From: JAZNOQ01 sp045589215 | Lineage (GTDB): Bacteria > Bacillota > Clostridia > Oscillospirales > CAG-272 | Reading direction: 5' to 3' | Length of the DNA stretch: 19,750 nt | Assembly (NCBI GenBank): GCA_045589215.1 | Contig: JAZNOQ010000012.1 | Span: 1-19,750, forward strand | In this document: in pieces, positions 8,230-15,653 of the stretch | Numbering within the stretch: position 1 is the first letter of the stretch | How the letters are laid out: each line of letters begins with the position of its first letter | Notes under the pieces: model-generated | The model's input: only the letters and a program-made list of their open reading frames with translations | Databases searched by the model: none | What the model was told of the DNA's origin: nothing | Program-made: the position numbers and the translations under genes

Positions 8230-8257
8230 ATTTTACCGAAAAAATCTCCTGTGTCTA
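8230..8257 (-). promoter_or_regulatory. Promoter of GRE2
   Basis: Reading the - strand: TAGACA (8252-8257), 16-base spacer, TAAAAT (8230-8235) preceded by GG. Its -35 box abuts the -35 of the divergent AraC promoter. The sub-optimal -35 and spacer fit a promoter needing an activator. Confidence 0.6.
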
Positions 8258-8287
8258 TTGACAAACAACGATTTTATATGGTAAAAT
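8258..8287 (+). promoter_or_regulatory. Promoter of the AraC-family gene at 8316
   Basis: TTGACA (8258-8263), 18-base spacer, TAAAAT (8282-8287) preceded by GG, ending about 28 bases before the start codon. It mirrors the GRE2 promoter around the same centre. Confidence 0.7.
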
Positions 8288-8315
8288 CATAACAAACAAG
8301 GTGGAGGGATTTTGC

Positions 8316-9113
8316 ATGGGGTTAAGATACGAATTCAGTCCGCGCGACTCGATCGTCACTCCGAGGCACATTCTCATTGGATGCGCCTCAGATCCGCGGG
8401 CAACGCACTACGGCCCGGGCCACAGAAACAAGTATATCATCCACTATGTGACGGCGGGAAGGGGCTACTTTAACGGACACCCCGTAAAGGCGGGGCAGGG
8501 ATTTCTGATTACCCCGGAAATCGCGGAGCATTATTATCCCGACGAAAGGGATCCGTGGACTTATCTCTGGATCATAACGGCTGATCCCGCAATCGAGTAT
8601 TTTTTTGAGAAACATGAGGCAGATCCCGATAGCGGTATTTTTCAGTACAGAAATGTCGGTTTGGTCGAGTCGATCGTAAAGCGGCTTGTGACCGAAACGA
8701 ATCCCTTCCGTTTTTCTTCTACGCAGACACTTGAATATTTTCTCAGCATATTTAATAATTGCATATATGTCGCTCCGGAAAATCATACGTCAAACGAGAA
8801 GCTCTACTTTGATTTTTCGGTCGAGTATATCAGCTCCTCGCTTTCACTTCCGATCACGGTGGATGATTTGTGTCAAAGGCTCGGTGTCTCGCAGGCGTAT
8901 CTTTATAAGGTGTTCAAAAACAATGTAGGACTCTCTCCGAAGCAGTATATCATGCAGGCGAGGCTTCTGCAAGCACAGATATTACTGAAGGAAAGCGAGC
9001 TCTCGATTTCGGAGATCGGGGATGCGGTCGGCTTTTCGGACGTGCTTTCGTTTTCGCGGTTCTTTTCGTCCAGGATGAAATGCTCTCCGACTGAATACCG
9101 TAAAAGACATTGA
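8316..9113 (+). CDS. AraC-family transcriptional regulator, divergent to GRE2
   Basis: A 265-residue two-domain regulator. The N-terminal cupin-like effector domain includes KYIIHYVTAGRGYFNG and the AGQGFLITPEIAEHYYP strand typical of sugar-responsive AraC proteins (residues about 35-90). The C-terminal AraC DNA-binding domain (about 165-262) has both helix-turn-helices: ITVDDLCQRLGVSQAYLYKVFK and ISEIGDAVGFSDVLSFSRFF, then SPTEYRK. An in-frame GTG at 8301 is possible, but GGAGG at 8303-8307 sits 8 bases before ATG 8316, which decides the start. Divergent placement implies control of GRE2, possibly also of the alpha-galactosidase downstream; the inducer is unknown. Confidence 0.9.
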   Translation: MGLRYEFSPRDSIVTPRHILIGCASDPRATHYGPGHRNKYIIHYVTAGRGYFNGHPVKAGQGFLITPEIAEHYYPDERDPWTYLWIITADPAIEYFFEKHEADPDSGIFQYRNVGLVESIVKRLVTETNPFRFSSTQTLEYFLSIFNNCIYVAPENHTSNEKLYFDFSVEYISSSLSLPITVDDLCQRLGVSQAYLYKVFKNNVGLSPKQYIMQARLLQAQILLKESELSISEIGDAVGFSDVLSFSRFFSSRMKCSPTEYRKRH

Positions 9114-9124
9114 TAAGCGAAAAT

Positions 9125-9166
9125 AAAAGGCAATATCAAACCCGAATGGGAATGATATTGCCTTTT
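9125..9166. terminator. Bidirectional terminator; intergenic hairpin repeat copy 2
   Basis: GGCAATATCA / TGATATTGCC stem with flanking AAAA/TTTT, AA/AA internal loop, CCC/GGG inner stem, GAAT tetraloop. It lies between the convergent AraC and alpha-galactosidase genes. Same architecture as the element at 2386-2428, differing only in the loop. Confidence 0.85.
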
Positions 9167-9183
9167 CTATGTTTTGTGTTCGA

Positions 9184-11094
9184 TTATTTCAGTCGGTACT
9201 CAAGGATCGTGCAGGACCTTTTTTCCTTCAGAACGATCTCAAGCTCTCCCGAAGACTCACGCGAAGAGCCGTCGTCGAGAGACAGGACCGTATACGTGCG
9301 ATCCCGCAGAAGCCCCTTCAGTTCGATCTGTACCCGATCAAACGGCGAATTACTCCTGCGGAACACCATTACGATGCCGCTTTGTGCTTCGCTGTCGTGG
9401 TACTGCCATATCGCCCAGGAGGTATCGTCGAAAACCGAAGAGCCGAGATTATAGAAATCCTTCGAAAAATATTTGCGAATGCTGCGGTATTCGTCGACGG
9501 TCTTTTTTGCCCACGCAAAGTCCGCCTCGGTCATGCTTTGAAAGACTGCATTATAGAACGCGCCGCCCCAGCTCGCAGAATAGGAGCTTCGTATGGCGTA
9601 GGTGTCTCCCTTCGTTTTGCTCGTGCAGCCGTTATAAGGAAGATACAGAGAGATGCCCGAATTATGCACCTGCAGAACCTCGGGGTCCTCGTTAAAGTTG
9701 CACTGATAATCACTTCTAAAGAAGGGGATCGCGCGCTTTATGGTTTCAATATCGAAGCGCTTTCCACCCGACGAGCAGTTGTCAATGAGGAGCCCCGGGA
9801 ACTCTGCGAGAAGCTCATCCCAAAGGCGGTACATCCCCGTGATGTGCTTGATCTCGGTGATCCCTCGGCGGTTCTCCTCGTCACCCGCTTCAAAATATTC
9901 GTTCAGCTTCGTGTTAAAATCCTGACGGTAGCAGGAAAGCCCGAGATCTTTTACGTAATGAGAAAGCGTGTCTTTGATGTAGCGCCAAGCCTCGTCGTTT
10001 CCGTAATTCAGGATCTTCGTCGACTTGTCGGGGAGACTCAAAAACCACTCGGGATGATCGACCGTGGGCTTCGTCCCCTCGATCGCCCGTTCGGGTTCAA
10101 GCCAAAGCATCAGTTTCGCACCCGCATCCCGCGCACATTCCGCAACGTCCCGAAGCTCATTCGGATGCACACGGGTATTGACGCGCCAATCTCCGGTGTT
10201 GCGGCTCCAGTCGCCGCTGAAGGTCTCATCGCATTTCGTGCAGTTTCCGTACCAGCCTGCATCGATCCAGATGTCCTCGAACCTAATGCCGTGCTCCTTA
10301 AGCTCGCGAAGCCGTTTTTTCATTTCCTCGCTCGGAAGTCCGCCCCAAAGCTCGAACGCAAGAAGACCGTCACGCTTTGCCGCGGTGCAGCTTCTGTGAG
10401 AAAAATGCGTTTTGATGAGACGTCTGAACTTGTTATATTTGTCCTCATCCTTCGTATATTTCATCACGAGGACGGACGAGGTGCGGATCCGTTCACCGGG
10501 CTTCAGATAAAAGCCCGTTTCCTTCAGCCCCGAGCGCATCCGAATGCCGCCGTCTTCTCTCGAAAATTCCGCCTTCCAATCTCCCGTCCATCCGATCGCC
10601 GTGAGAAAGCCGTTTTTTTGCGCCGTGACGTCAAAAAAGGGCATCATACCGTCACTCGACCGACCGCCATTGCTTGCAAACCGTTTGGTCTTGTGGGAGA
10701 CCTTGTCGAGATATTCACGGGTGAGCCCGTATTCGGTCGCACTGACCTTGTCGTTGTCCCAATAATAGCGGCCACCTACCATACCCTTCATCGTGATCAC
10801 GCAAGCGTCACCGATCACGGGCCTGTATCCGGAGGGAGGGGGGCTCGGCATCTCAAGAGGGAGAAGGGTATCGCAGTCTAAAATATCCGAAAAGATCCCA
10901 CTGCTTTCGGCAGAGCGGTTTTCAAAATATAAGACCCATTCGACGGCGTCGAATTCCTTGTACTCCTTTTTTCTTAAACATACCTCGACGCCGTTTTCAA
11001 GCTCGAAGATCTCTCCGTCCGCAGTGCTTTTTCCGCATACATCCTCGGAGCGGAAGGGAACCCCTCCATATTGAAAGCTGAAGGCGGGTTTCAT
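9184..11094 (-). CDS. GH36 alpha-galactosidase, cytosolic
   Basis: A 636-residue glycoside hydrolase family 36 enzyme, which hydrolyses terminal alpha-1,6-galactosides such as melibiose or raffinose with retention. Order of parts: N-terminal beta-sandwich (about 1-230), (beta/alpha)8 barrel (about 240-560), C-terminal beta domain. Motifs: DIWIDAGWYGN (about 274), LWLEPERA (331), CYRQDFN with nucleophile D392, and DNCSSGGKRFD followed by FRSDYQ with acid/base D462. No signal peptide, so substrate is imported first. The length is somewhat under the roughly 700-730 of many family members. Start: AGGAGA lies 7 bases before the ATG. It has its own promoter and a leader hairpin. Some GH36 members act on N-acetylgalactosamine, so substrate identity is less sure than family. 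Confidence 0.93.
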   Translation of the reverse strand: MKPAFSFQYGGVPFRSEDVCGKSTADGEIFELENGVEVCLRKKEYKEFDAVEWVLYFENRSAESSGIFSDILDCDTLLPLEMPSPPPSGYRPVIGDACVITMKGMVGGRYYWDNDKVSATEYGLTREYLDKVSHKTKRFASNGGRSSDGMMPFFDVTAQKNGFLTAIGWTGDWKAEFSREDGGIRMRSGLKETGFYLKPGERIRTSSVLVMKYTKDEDKYNKFRRLIKTHFSHRSCTAAKRDGLLAFELWGGLPSEEMKKRLRELKEHGIRFEDIWIDAGWYGNCTKCDETFSGDWSRNTGDWRVNTRVHPNELRDVAECARDAGAKLMLWLEPERAIEGTKPTVDHPEWFLSLPDKSTKILNYGNDEAWRYIKDTLSHYVKDLGLSCYRQDFNTKLNEYFEAGDEENRRGITEIKHITGMYRLWDELLAEFPGLLIDNCSSGGKRFDIETIKRAIPFFRSDYQCNFNEDPEVLQVHNSGISLYLPYNGCTSKTKGDTYAIRSSYSASWGGAFYNAVFQSMTEADFAWAKKTVDEYRSIRKYFSKDFYNLGSSVFDDTSWAIWQYHDSEAQSGIVMVFRRSNSPFDRVQIELKGLLRDRTYTVLSLDDGSSRESSGELEIVLKEKRSCTILEYRLK

Positions 11095-11123
11095 AGCATA
11101 TCTCCTTTTTCGTTTGCATTTCC

Positions 11124-11156
11124 TCGCCCTTGTTTACACCGTAAGGCGAAGGGCGA
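11124..11156 (-). other. Leader stem-loop in the alpha-galactosidase 5' untranslated region
   Basis: TCGCCCTT (11124-11131) pairs with AAGGGCGA (11149-11156), 8 bp, with a possible inner TTAC/GTAA stem at 11134-11144. It lies between promoter and start codon and ends about 20 bases upstream of the ribosome site. No T-tract follows, so it is not a terminator; it may stabilise or modulate the mRNA. Confidence 0.45.
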
Positions 11157-11186
11157 TAATCTGAAAGCCGAGTATCGAACAAAAAT

Positions 11187-11215
11187 ATTGTATCACGGCA
11201 GATGGGGTTTGTCAA
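11187..11215 (-). promoter_or_regulatory. Sigma-A promoter of the alpha-galactosidase gene
   Basis: On the - strand, TTGACA (11210-11215), 17-base spacer, TACAAT (11187-11192). The start codon is about 93 bases downstream of the -10 box, leaving a leader that carries the stem-loop. Confidence 0.82.
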
Positions 11216-11274
11216 GCGCGAAAGCGTCGAAATTTCTCGCTTTAACACTTCTTTAAATGAGAGAGGAGAACAAA

Positions 11275-11538
11275 ATGCAGGACGGAAATGCGGAACATTT
11301 CAATCAAAAAAACGGAGAAAAATATATTGTCATTCAGGTCGTTCTGACCGAAAGACTATTCGGATCGGGCTCGGGAAAAGCGAGTATTGAGACTTTGCAA
11401 AGGGAGATGAACAGGCAGGCGGAGCTTGGGTACAGGCTCCACTCATTTTCGACCACGGCGTCAGGGAATAAAGGCATCTTCGGCGGCGACAAAATACAGG
11501 CAACCATGGTTTTCGAGCGGATCGATTACACGCCGTAG
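11275..11538 (+). CDS. Small DUF4177 domain protein
   Basis: An 87-residue soluble protein of unknown function. After a polar N-terminus it shows the DUF4177 pattern: a YIVIQVVLTE strand, a helix with AELGYRLHSFS (the family's 'G-W/Y-x-L' element), and the C-terminal GGDKIQATMVFERI strand. DUF4177 proteins are common, widely scattered and have no assigned activity. An upstream in-frame ATG at 11257 exists, but GAGGAG at 11263-11268 is 6 bases before ATG 11275, which fixes the start. It diverges from the alpha-galactosidase and is followed at once by a strong terminator, so it is a single-gene unit; no clear promoter was seen for it. No functional link to the GRE genes is evident. Confidence 0.8.
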   Translation: MQDGNAEHFNQKNGEKYIVIQVVLTERLFGSGSGKASIETLQREMNRQAELGYRLHSFSTTASGNKGIFGGDKIQATMVFERIDYTP

Positions 11539-11545
11539 AAATCAC

Positions 11546-11593
11546 AAAAGAGCAGCTTCTTCGGGCTTTTTACCGTCTGAGCTGCTCTTTTTT
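11546..11593. terminator. Bidirectional terminator between DUF4177 gene and activase 2
   Basis: AAAAGAGCAGCT (11546-11557) pairs with AGCTGCTCTTTT (11580-11591), a 12-bp stem with a 22-base loop and T-run to 11593. A U-tract is produced on both strands, so it can serve both convergent genes. The sequence is unrelated to the repeat used at the other convergent ends. Confidence 0.85.
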
Positions 11594-11650
11594 GGGACCG
11601 CACCCACGTGCCTTCCGTTCTGTACGATCGGGGAGTGCGTGATAGGTCGG

Positions 11651-12472
11651 TCAGGATATGACAACAAAACCTGTAATGCTTTTTATGGTTTCCGCTGCTG
11701 TTTTTATTTCTGCATCTGTAGGCAATCTGTCGGGAAGCGTATTTGGAATATGCAAAGCATCATATTTGGACCCTGCATAATTATGATAGGGAAGAATACG
11801 TATTTTTGTGATATGCTTGAAATCGGAAAGAAAATGCGCGATTTTTTCGATTTGACTGTCATTGTAATCGGGAACAAAGGGAATGCGGATCTCAATACTT
11901 TTGCCAAGAGCATCAAGATATTTGAGATTTTCAAGAATTTGAACATTTGATCGTCCCGTGCATTTGATGTGTACATCCTCGTCATATGCCTTAATATCAT
12001 AAAGGAAAACGTCAGTGTACGGAATGACCTTGCATAGAGCCTCTCTCGACACAAAGCCACAGGTATCCACGGCAGTATGGATGCCCTTTTCCTTCAGCCG
12101 CTTCAAAAGCTCGGCGCAGAAATCGGCCTCCATAAGACATTCGCCGCCCGAAAGCGTGACACCGCCGTTCGAGGTCTCGTAAAACTCCGCATCTTCTAAC
12201 AGAAGAGGTAAAAGCTCCTCTACCGTCATTTCCTTTCCGTAGAGAACGGTCGCTTCACCGAGGCAGTTTTCGGGTGTAAAGCCATCCTTCTTGCATTCGC
12301 CGCAACCGATGCATTTATGCGCATAGTGGGCGGTCTGCGGTGCGGCGGTCAGCCCCTCGGGGTTGTGGCACCACACACAGCGTAGTGGGCAGCCCTTGAA
12401 GAACACGGTAGTTCTTATTCCGTCGCCGTCGTGAACGGCAAAGCGCTTGATCTCAAATATGATCGCTTTCAT
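11651..12472 (-). CDS. Glycyl radical enzyme activase (radical SAM), partner of GRE3
   Basis: A 273-residue GRE-activating enzyme that generates the glycyl radical using SAM. Motifs: HDGDGIRTTVFFKGC, CX3CX2C at C28, C32, C35, and GGVTLSGGEC. The auxiliary insert has only four cysteines (C54, C57, C60, C70) rather than the eight of a two-cluster activase, so at most one extra Fe-S cluster is expected. A longer in-frame start at 12532 would add 20 residues unlike the family, while ATG 12472 gives the standard MKAIIFEIKR opening and has AGGAG 12 bases upstream; that AGGAG overlaps the TAG stop of the lactonase-like gene. Last gene of the GRE3 operon, so GRE3 is its likely target. Confidence 0.9.
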   Translation of the reverse strand: MKAIIFEIKRFAVHDGDGIRTTVFFKGCPLRCVWCHNPEGLTAAPQTAHYAHKCIGCGECKKDGFTPENCLGEATVLYGKEMTVEELLPLLLEDAEFYETSNGGVTLSGGECLMEADFCAELLKRLKEKGIHTAVDTCGFVSREALCKVIPYTDVFLYDIKAYDEDVHIKCTGRSNVQILENLKYLDALGKSIEIRIPFVPDYNDSQIEKIAHFLSDFKHITKIRILPYHNYAGSKYDALHIPNTLPDRLPTDAEIKTAAETIKSITGFVVIS

Positions 12473-12486
12473 TGTCTCGTTTTCTC

Positions 12487-13335
12487 CTAACCGAAGAGAT
12501 AAGGCTTTCTGCCTCTTGCTGTTCCATCGCAAATAAAGGTGTAGCCTGCGTTTTTGTCTTTTTCGAGATCCGCCCGAAGTGATGCACTTACCACCACGAA
12601 ATGCTCCATATCCCTACCCGCAAAGCCACAGCTTGCGGGGATCCTCGCGGGAACCTCAATATATCTTTTGATTTGCATATCGGCAGTGTCGATAACGGCA
12701 ATATGACCCTTTCCCCAGCACGCGGCGTAAAGGAAATCGTTTCGGTCAACAGTAAAGCCGTCGACCCCGGGAACCGCTACGGATCTGCCCGTAAAAGAGA
12801 TATCGCCGCTCTCCTTGTCGAATCGGTATTCCTTAATGATCTTCGTGTCGCTGTCGGTATGATAAAAGCGTTTCTCGTCCATCGACCACTCAAGACCGTT
12901 GGAGAGAAGAAGCCCGTCAAGCAGGACCTTCACGTTACCGTTTTTGTCGATGCTGTAAAGTTTTCCGTCTACGGCGTCTCCCGCACCCTTTCTTTTGCTG
13001 CTTTGTGTTCCGATATAAAACCTGCCGTCAGGTCCTACCTTTGCATCGTTGCCGTATTTGATCTCGTATTTTTCTCTGTCATATAAAGGGATACGTGTGC
13101 CGTCATCCTTCAGGATAAAAGCACCGTCCTCGCAGGAAATGAGCATTTCTCCGCTTTTTGTAAAGCCGATCGCCGCCACGCCGCAGTCAAGCGACTGAAC
13201 GGTGCTTTCTCCTGTTTCAAGGTCGATACGGCAAATTTCTTTGGCGAAAGCGTTTACGTGATAAAGCCTATTGTCAAATTCACACCAGATAGGACCCTCT
13301 CCTATGATGCATCGTTTTTGAGATAGTATTTTCAT
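12487..13335 (-). CDS. SMP-30/gluconolactonase/LRE-family beta-propeller
   Basis: A 282-residue six-bladed propeller of the SMP-30 family, metal-dependent lactonases acting on sugar-acid lactones. The metal ligands of the family are all present: E13 in IGEGPIW, N146 in LLSNGLEWSMDE, D192 in VDGFTVDRND; the substrate-side N96 in KYGNDAKVGPDGRFYIGT is also kept, so it should be catalytically competent. No signal peptide, so cytosolic. The start at 13335 gives the normal MKILSQK opening 10 bases after the GRE3 stop; the longer in-frame start at 13497 would run back through GRE3 and is rejected. Being between GRE3 and its activase, it probably acts on a substrate or product of GRE3 (inference), for instance opening a lactone. 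The specific lactone is unknown. Confidence 0.87.
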   Translation of the reverse strand: MKILSQKRCIIGEGPIWCEFDNRLYHVNAFAKEICRIDLETGESTVQSLDCGVAAIGFTKSGEMLISCEDGAFILKDDGTRIPLYDREKYEIKYGNDAKVGPDGRFYIGTQSSKRKGAGDAVDGKLYSIDKNGNVKVLLDGLLLSNGLEWSMDEKRFYHTDSDTKIIKEYRFDKESGDISFTGRSVAVPGVDGFTVDRNDFLYAACWGKGHIAVIDTADMQIKRYIEVPARIPASCGFAGRDMEHFVVVSASLRADLEKDKNAGYTFICDGTARGRKPYLFG

Positions 13336-13345
13336 CTGTAAAATC

Positions 13346-15529
13346 TTAAGAAACCAGCCCTTCCGCCTGACGGATAAAGCCGTCCTGTTCCTCTTTTTTG
13401 ATGTTGTTCCAAAGTACGTTCCAACCGCAAACGCGGATCTGAAGATCACGGTATTTTTCGGGATGCGCCTGTGCATCGCGAAGCGTGTCGGCATCAAAAA
13501 CGTTTATATGCATTGCGTGACCGCCACGTTTTACAAAGGTCATAAGAAGTCCGTACATCGCTTCGAGTCCGTCCTCACCCTTTACCGCAGAAGGAAGTAA
13601 GCCGAGGTCGAGTGAGGAATCGTGAGCAAAGGAGGTGGCATCGATTTTGGTCGCGGACAAAATTGCCGCGGTAGCACCTTCTCTGTTTTGCCCCATAGAA
13701 GCCGAAATGTTTTTGGAAAGCTCCTCTCCGAGCCTGCGCCCATTTGCAGATGCGGCGGTCTTTTTCCCTTGAGTGTAGGACATACGAGCCACGTGAAATC
13801 CGCAATTCCATTTTCCGTTACGGGCGTTGGGTCTTCCGCAGAGGTTTTCGGTAATGAAGCTTACAAGATCAATCGCGATCGAATCCGGGAGATCCTTGTT
13901 GTTGCCCCATTTTTCACGGTCTGAAATAAGCCTTCTGCGAAGAGCCTCTTCACCCTCATAATTGCGGTCAAGCGCATCTACAAGCTCGGAAAGCGTCAGC
14001 TCCTTTTTATCATAAACATATTTACGGATCATCGTAAGGGAGTCCGTGATGTCCCCGAGGAAGCCAAACGATAAGATAGACTCATTATAGCACCCACCTC
14101 CACCGATCGCATCCTTCGCTTTCTCGAGGCAGCTCGGGAAGGTTGCAGAAAGAAGAGATAGCGGATTGATCTCCGACAGATAGCCCTCAAATCCGTTGAC
14201 AATTTCTACTGTAGCATCGATCACGCGGAGGAGCTGACGCTTGTATTCGCGATAAAGCTCGTCAAACGTAGTATACCGAGATATATCCTCGAATTCAATA
14301 TCCGAAAAGGCACACGGAACACCGTTACAGCTTTGATGCAGTACGATCTCCAGCGGCTTTACCATGTTCAGATAATTCATTTCTGCGCCGCACGAGCCCT
14401 GCGGGGCATATTCATAACATCCCTTGATATTGCAGGTTCGCGCCTCATCGGGGGATACGCCCGTCCGTTCCAGGGCTTTTCTGATCGTTCTGTCCGAAAC
14501 GAAAACGATACTGTTTCTTCCGTGGCGGATCATATCGAGTGCCTTGCAGAGAAGATCCTTCGGGGTAGAGTCACAGACCTTGATCTGTATTTTGGGGTTA
14601 TAAATGTTCATCTCATTATAAACGTCGAGAAAGAGATACGAAAGCTCGTTTATAACGGTTGATCCGTCGGCATTCTCTCCGCCGAGAAATACGGGTTGAT
14701 TGAAATAGTTTCCGATCGTAGTGAACTGTAAAAAATAATATGCGAGGTCGGCTCTGATCTCTTCTTCGCTTACACCGTTTTGAAGATCATTTTTATAAAA
14801 GCGATAGTAAGAGGAATCAAAGCCCGAAAGAGAGCGCACCTGCAAGTTGTCGATGTGCTCACTGATCATAAAGTAAAGATAGGAGAGAAGGAGTGCTTCA
14901 TAAAAGCTTTGCGGCGCACCGTTACGGATACTTCTAAGAGCAGTCTTCATTTTCACGGTGGTAGCCATAGCCTGCAAACGATCAATGAAGGCAAGAACCG
15001 CTTCGTAGGTTATTTTTATTCCCTCAAAGAATGCGGATTCCTCGGGGGAACGTTCTTTGCTTGCACGAATTCTCTCACTTTCCTCTAAAATACCTGCAAA
15101 TCCAAGCGAGAAAAGTCTGTCCCAAACGGGAACGCTGTGATTGTAATCGGGCCAGATCGTAACGACTCCGTCCTCTTCAAGCTGCTTGCGTCTGGCTTCA
15201 ATGTCCGGAATGATCTCTGTAAATACTTCGCTTTTCCATTTTTTAATAACGGTTTTGGCAAGAGGACGGTCGATCATATTGATCGCGGGGAAGATGTCTC
15301 TTTCGTCACAAGAAATCCTTGTGTTTTTCAAAACATATTCCAGCGCTTTTGCTTTTCGCACGGGATGCGGAAGCTCTGCGTAACGCGCGTCGTTTTCCAT
15401 GATCCCCTTCAGAATATCATCCGGCATCATTCCGCTGTCCGAAGTGAAAATATCGTCTTTCCGCGCGAAACGCTTCGCGGGATATTTGCTTTTGATATAT
15501 TCGTAATCGCGATCCTTGATGTATTTCAT
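13346..15529 (-). CDS. Glycyl radical enzyme GRE3, GCxE type
   Basis: A 727-residue GRE, near full family length. Features: catalytic loop NIKGCYEYAPQG with C371 (thiyl) and E373 (base), another Cys at 366, FVKRGGHAMHINVF near 675, and the glycyl motif IRVCGWNVLW with Gly702. The Cys directly before Gly and Trp after it (CGW) differ from the common AGY/SGY form seen in CutC, glycerol dehydratase and PFL. The GCxE loop places it with dehydratases and C-X lyases. Partner genes (lactonase-like propeller, activase) and divergent AraC regulator suggest a sugar-derived substrate, but I do not recognise the subfamily. Start: AAGGGGG lies 9 bases before ATG 15529, downstream of a strong promoter. Confidence 0.88.
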   Translation of the reverse strand: MKYIKDRDYEYIKSKYPAKRFARKDDIFTSDSGMMPDDILKGIMENDARYAELPHPVRKAKALEYVLKNTRISCDERDIFPAINMIDRPLAKTVIKKWKSEVFTEIIPDIEARRKQLEEDGVVTIWPDYNHSVPVWDRLFSLGFAGILEESERIRASKERSPEESAFFEGIKITYEAVLAFIDRLQAMATTVKMKTALRSIRNGAPQSFYEALLLSYLYFMISEHIDNLQVRSLSGFDSSYYRFYKNDLQNGVSEEEIRADLAYYFLQFTTIGNYFNQPVFLGGENADGSTVINELSYLFLDVYNEMNIYNPKIQIKVCDSTPKDLLCKALDMIRHGRNSIVFVSDRTIRKALERTGVSPDEARTCNIKGCYEYAPQGSCGAEMNYLNMVKPLEIVLHQSCNGVPCAFSDIEFEDISRYTTFDELYREYKRQLLRVIDATVEIVNGFEGYLSEINPLSLLSATFPSCLEKAKDAIGGGGCYNESILSFGFLGDITDSLTMIRKYVYDKKELTLSELVDALDRNYEGEEALRRRLISDREKWGNNKDLPDSIAIDLVSFITENLCGRPNARNGKWNCGFHVARMSYTQGKKTAASANGRRLGEELSKNISASMGQNREGATAAILSATKIDATSFAHDSSLDLGLLPSAVKGEDGLEAMYGLLMTFVKRGGHAMHINVFDADTLRDAQAHPEKYRDLQIRVCGWNVLWNNIKKEEQDGFIRQAEGLVS

Positions 15530-15561
15530 TGGTAAATCCCCCTTGTGCTAACTTTGATCAT

Positions 15562-15590
15562 ATTATATTACACACAGAATTTTTTGTAAA
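15562..15590 (-). promoter_or_regulatory. Promoter of the GRE3-lactonase-activase operon
   Basis: On the - strand, TTTACA (15585-15590), 17-base spacer, TATAAT (15562-15567). Placed 33 bases upstream of the GRE3 start. Back-to-back with the AraC promoter, 17 bases separating the two -35 boxes. Confidence 0.8.
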
Positions 15591-15607
15591 TGAGAAAAAA
15601 GAAACAC

Positions 15608-15636
15608 TTGACGAAATCGAAACAATAGTGTATAAT
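15608..15636 (+). promoter_or_regulatory. Promoter of the AraC-family gene at 15654
   Basis: TTGACG (15608-15613), 17-base spacer, perfect TATAAT (15631-15636), only 17 bases before the start codon. An ACACT/AGTGT inverted repeat (15604-15608 and 15627-15631) brackets the spacer and could be an autoregulatory site. Confidence 0.8.
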
Positions 15637-15653
15637 AAAAAGGGGTGATGATC

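Noticed and set aside
9169..10881. 570-codon open frame on the + strand opposite the alpha-galactosidase
   Set aside because: It lies wholly within a gene with all GH36 catalytic motifs, has no ribosome site or recognisable domain, and is Arg/Val-rich as expected of an antisense shadow in this codon usage.
13336..13497. N-terminal extension of the SMP-30 protein by 54 residues
   Set aside because: It would overlap the GRE3 coding end, and the family's conserved start begins at MKILSQKRCIIGEGP.
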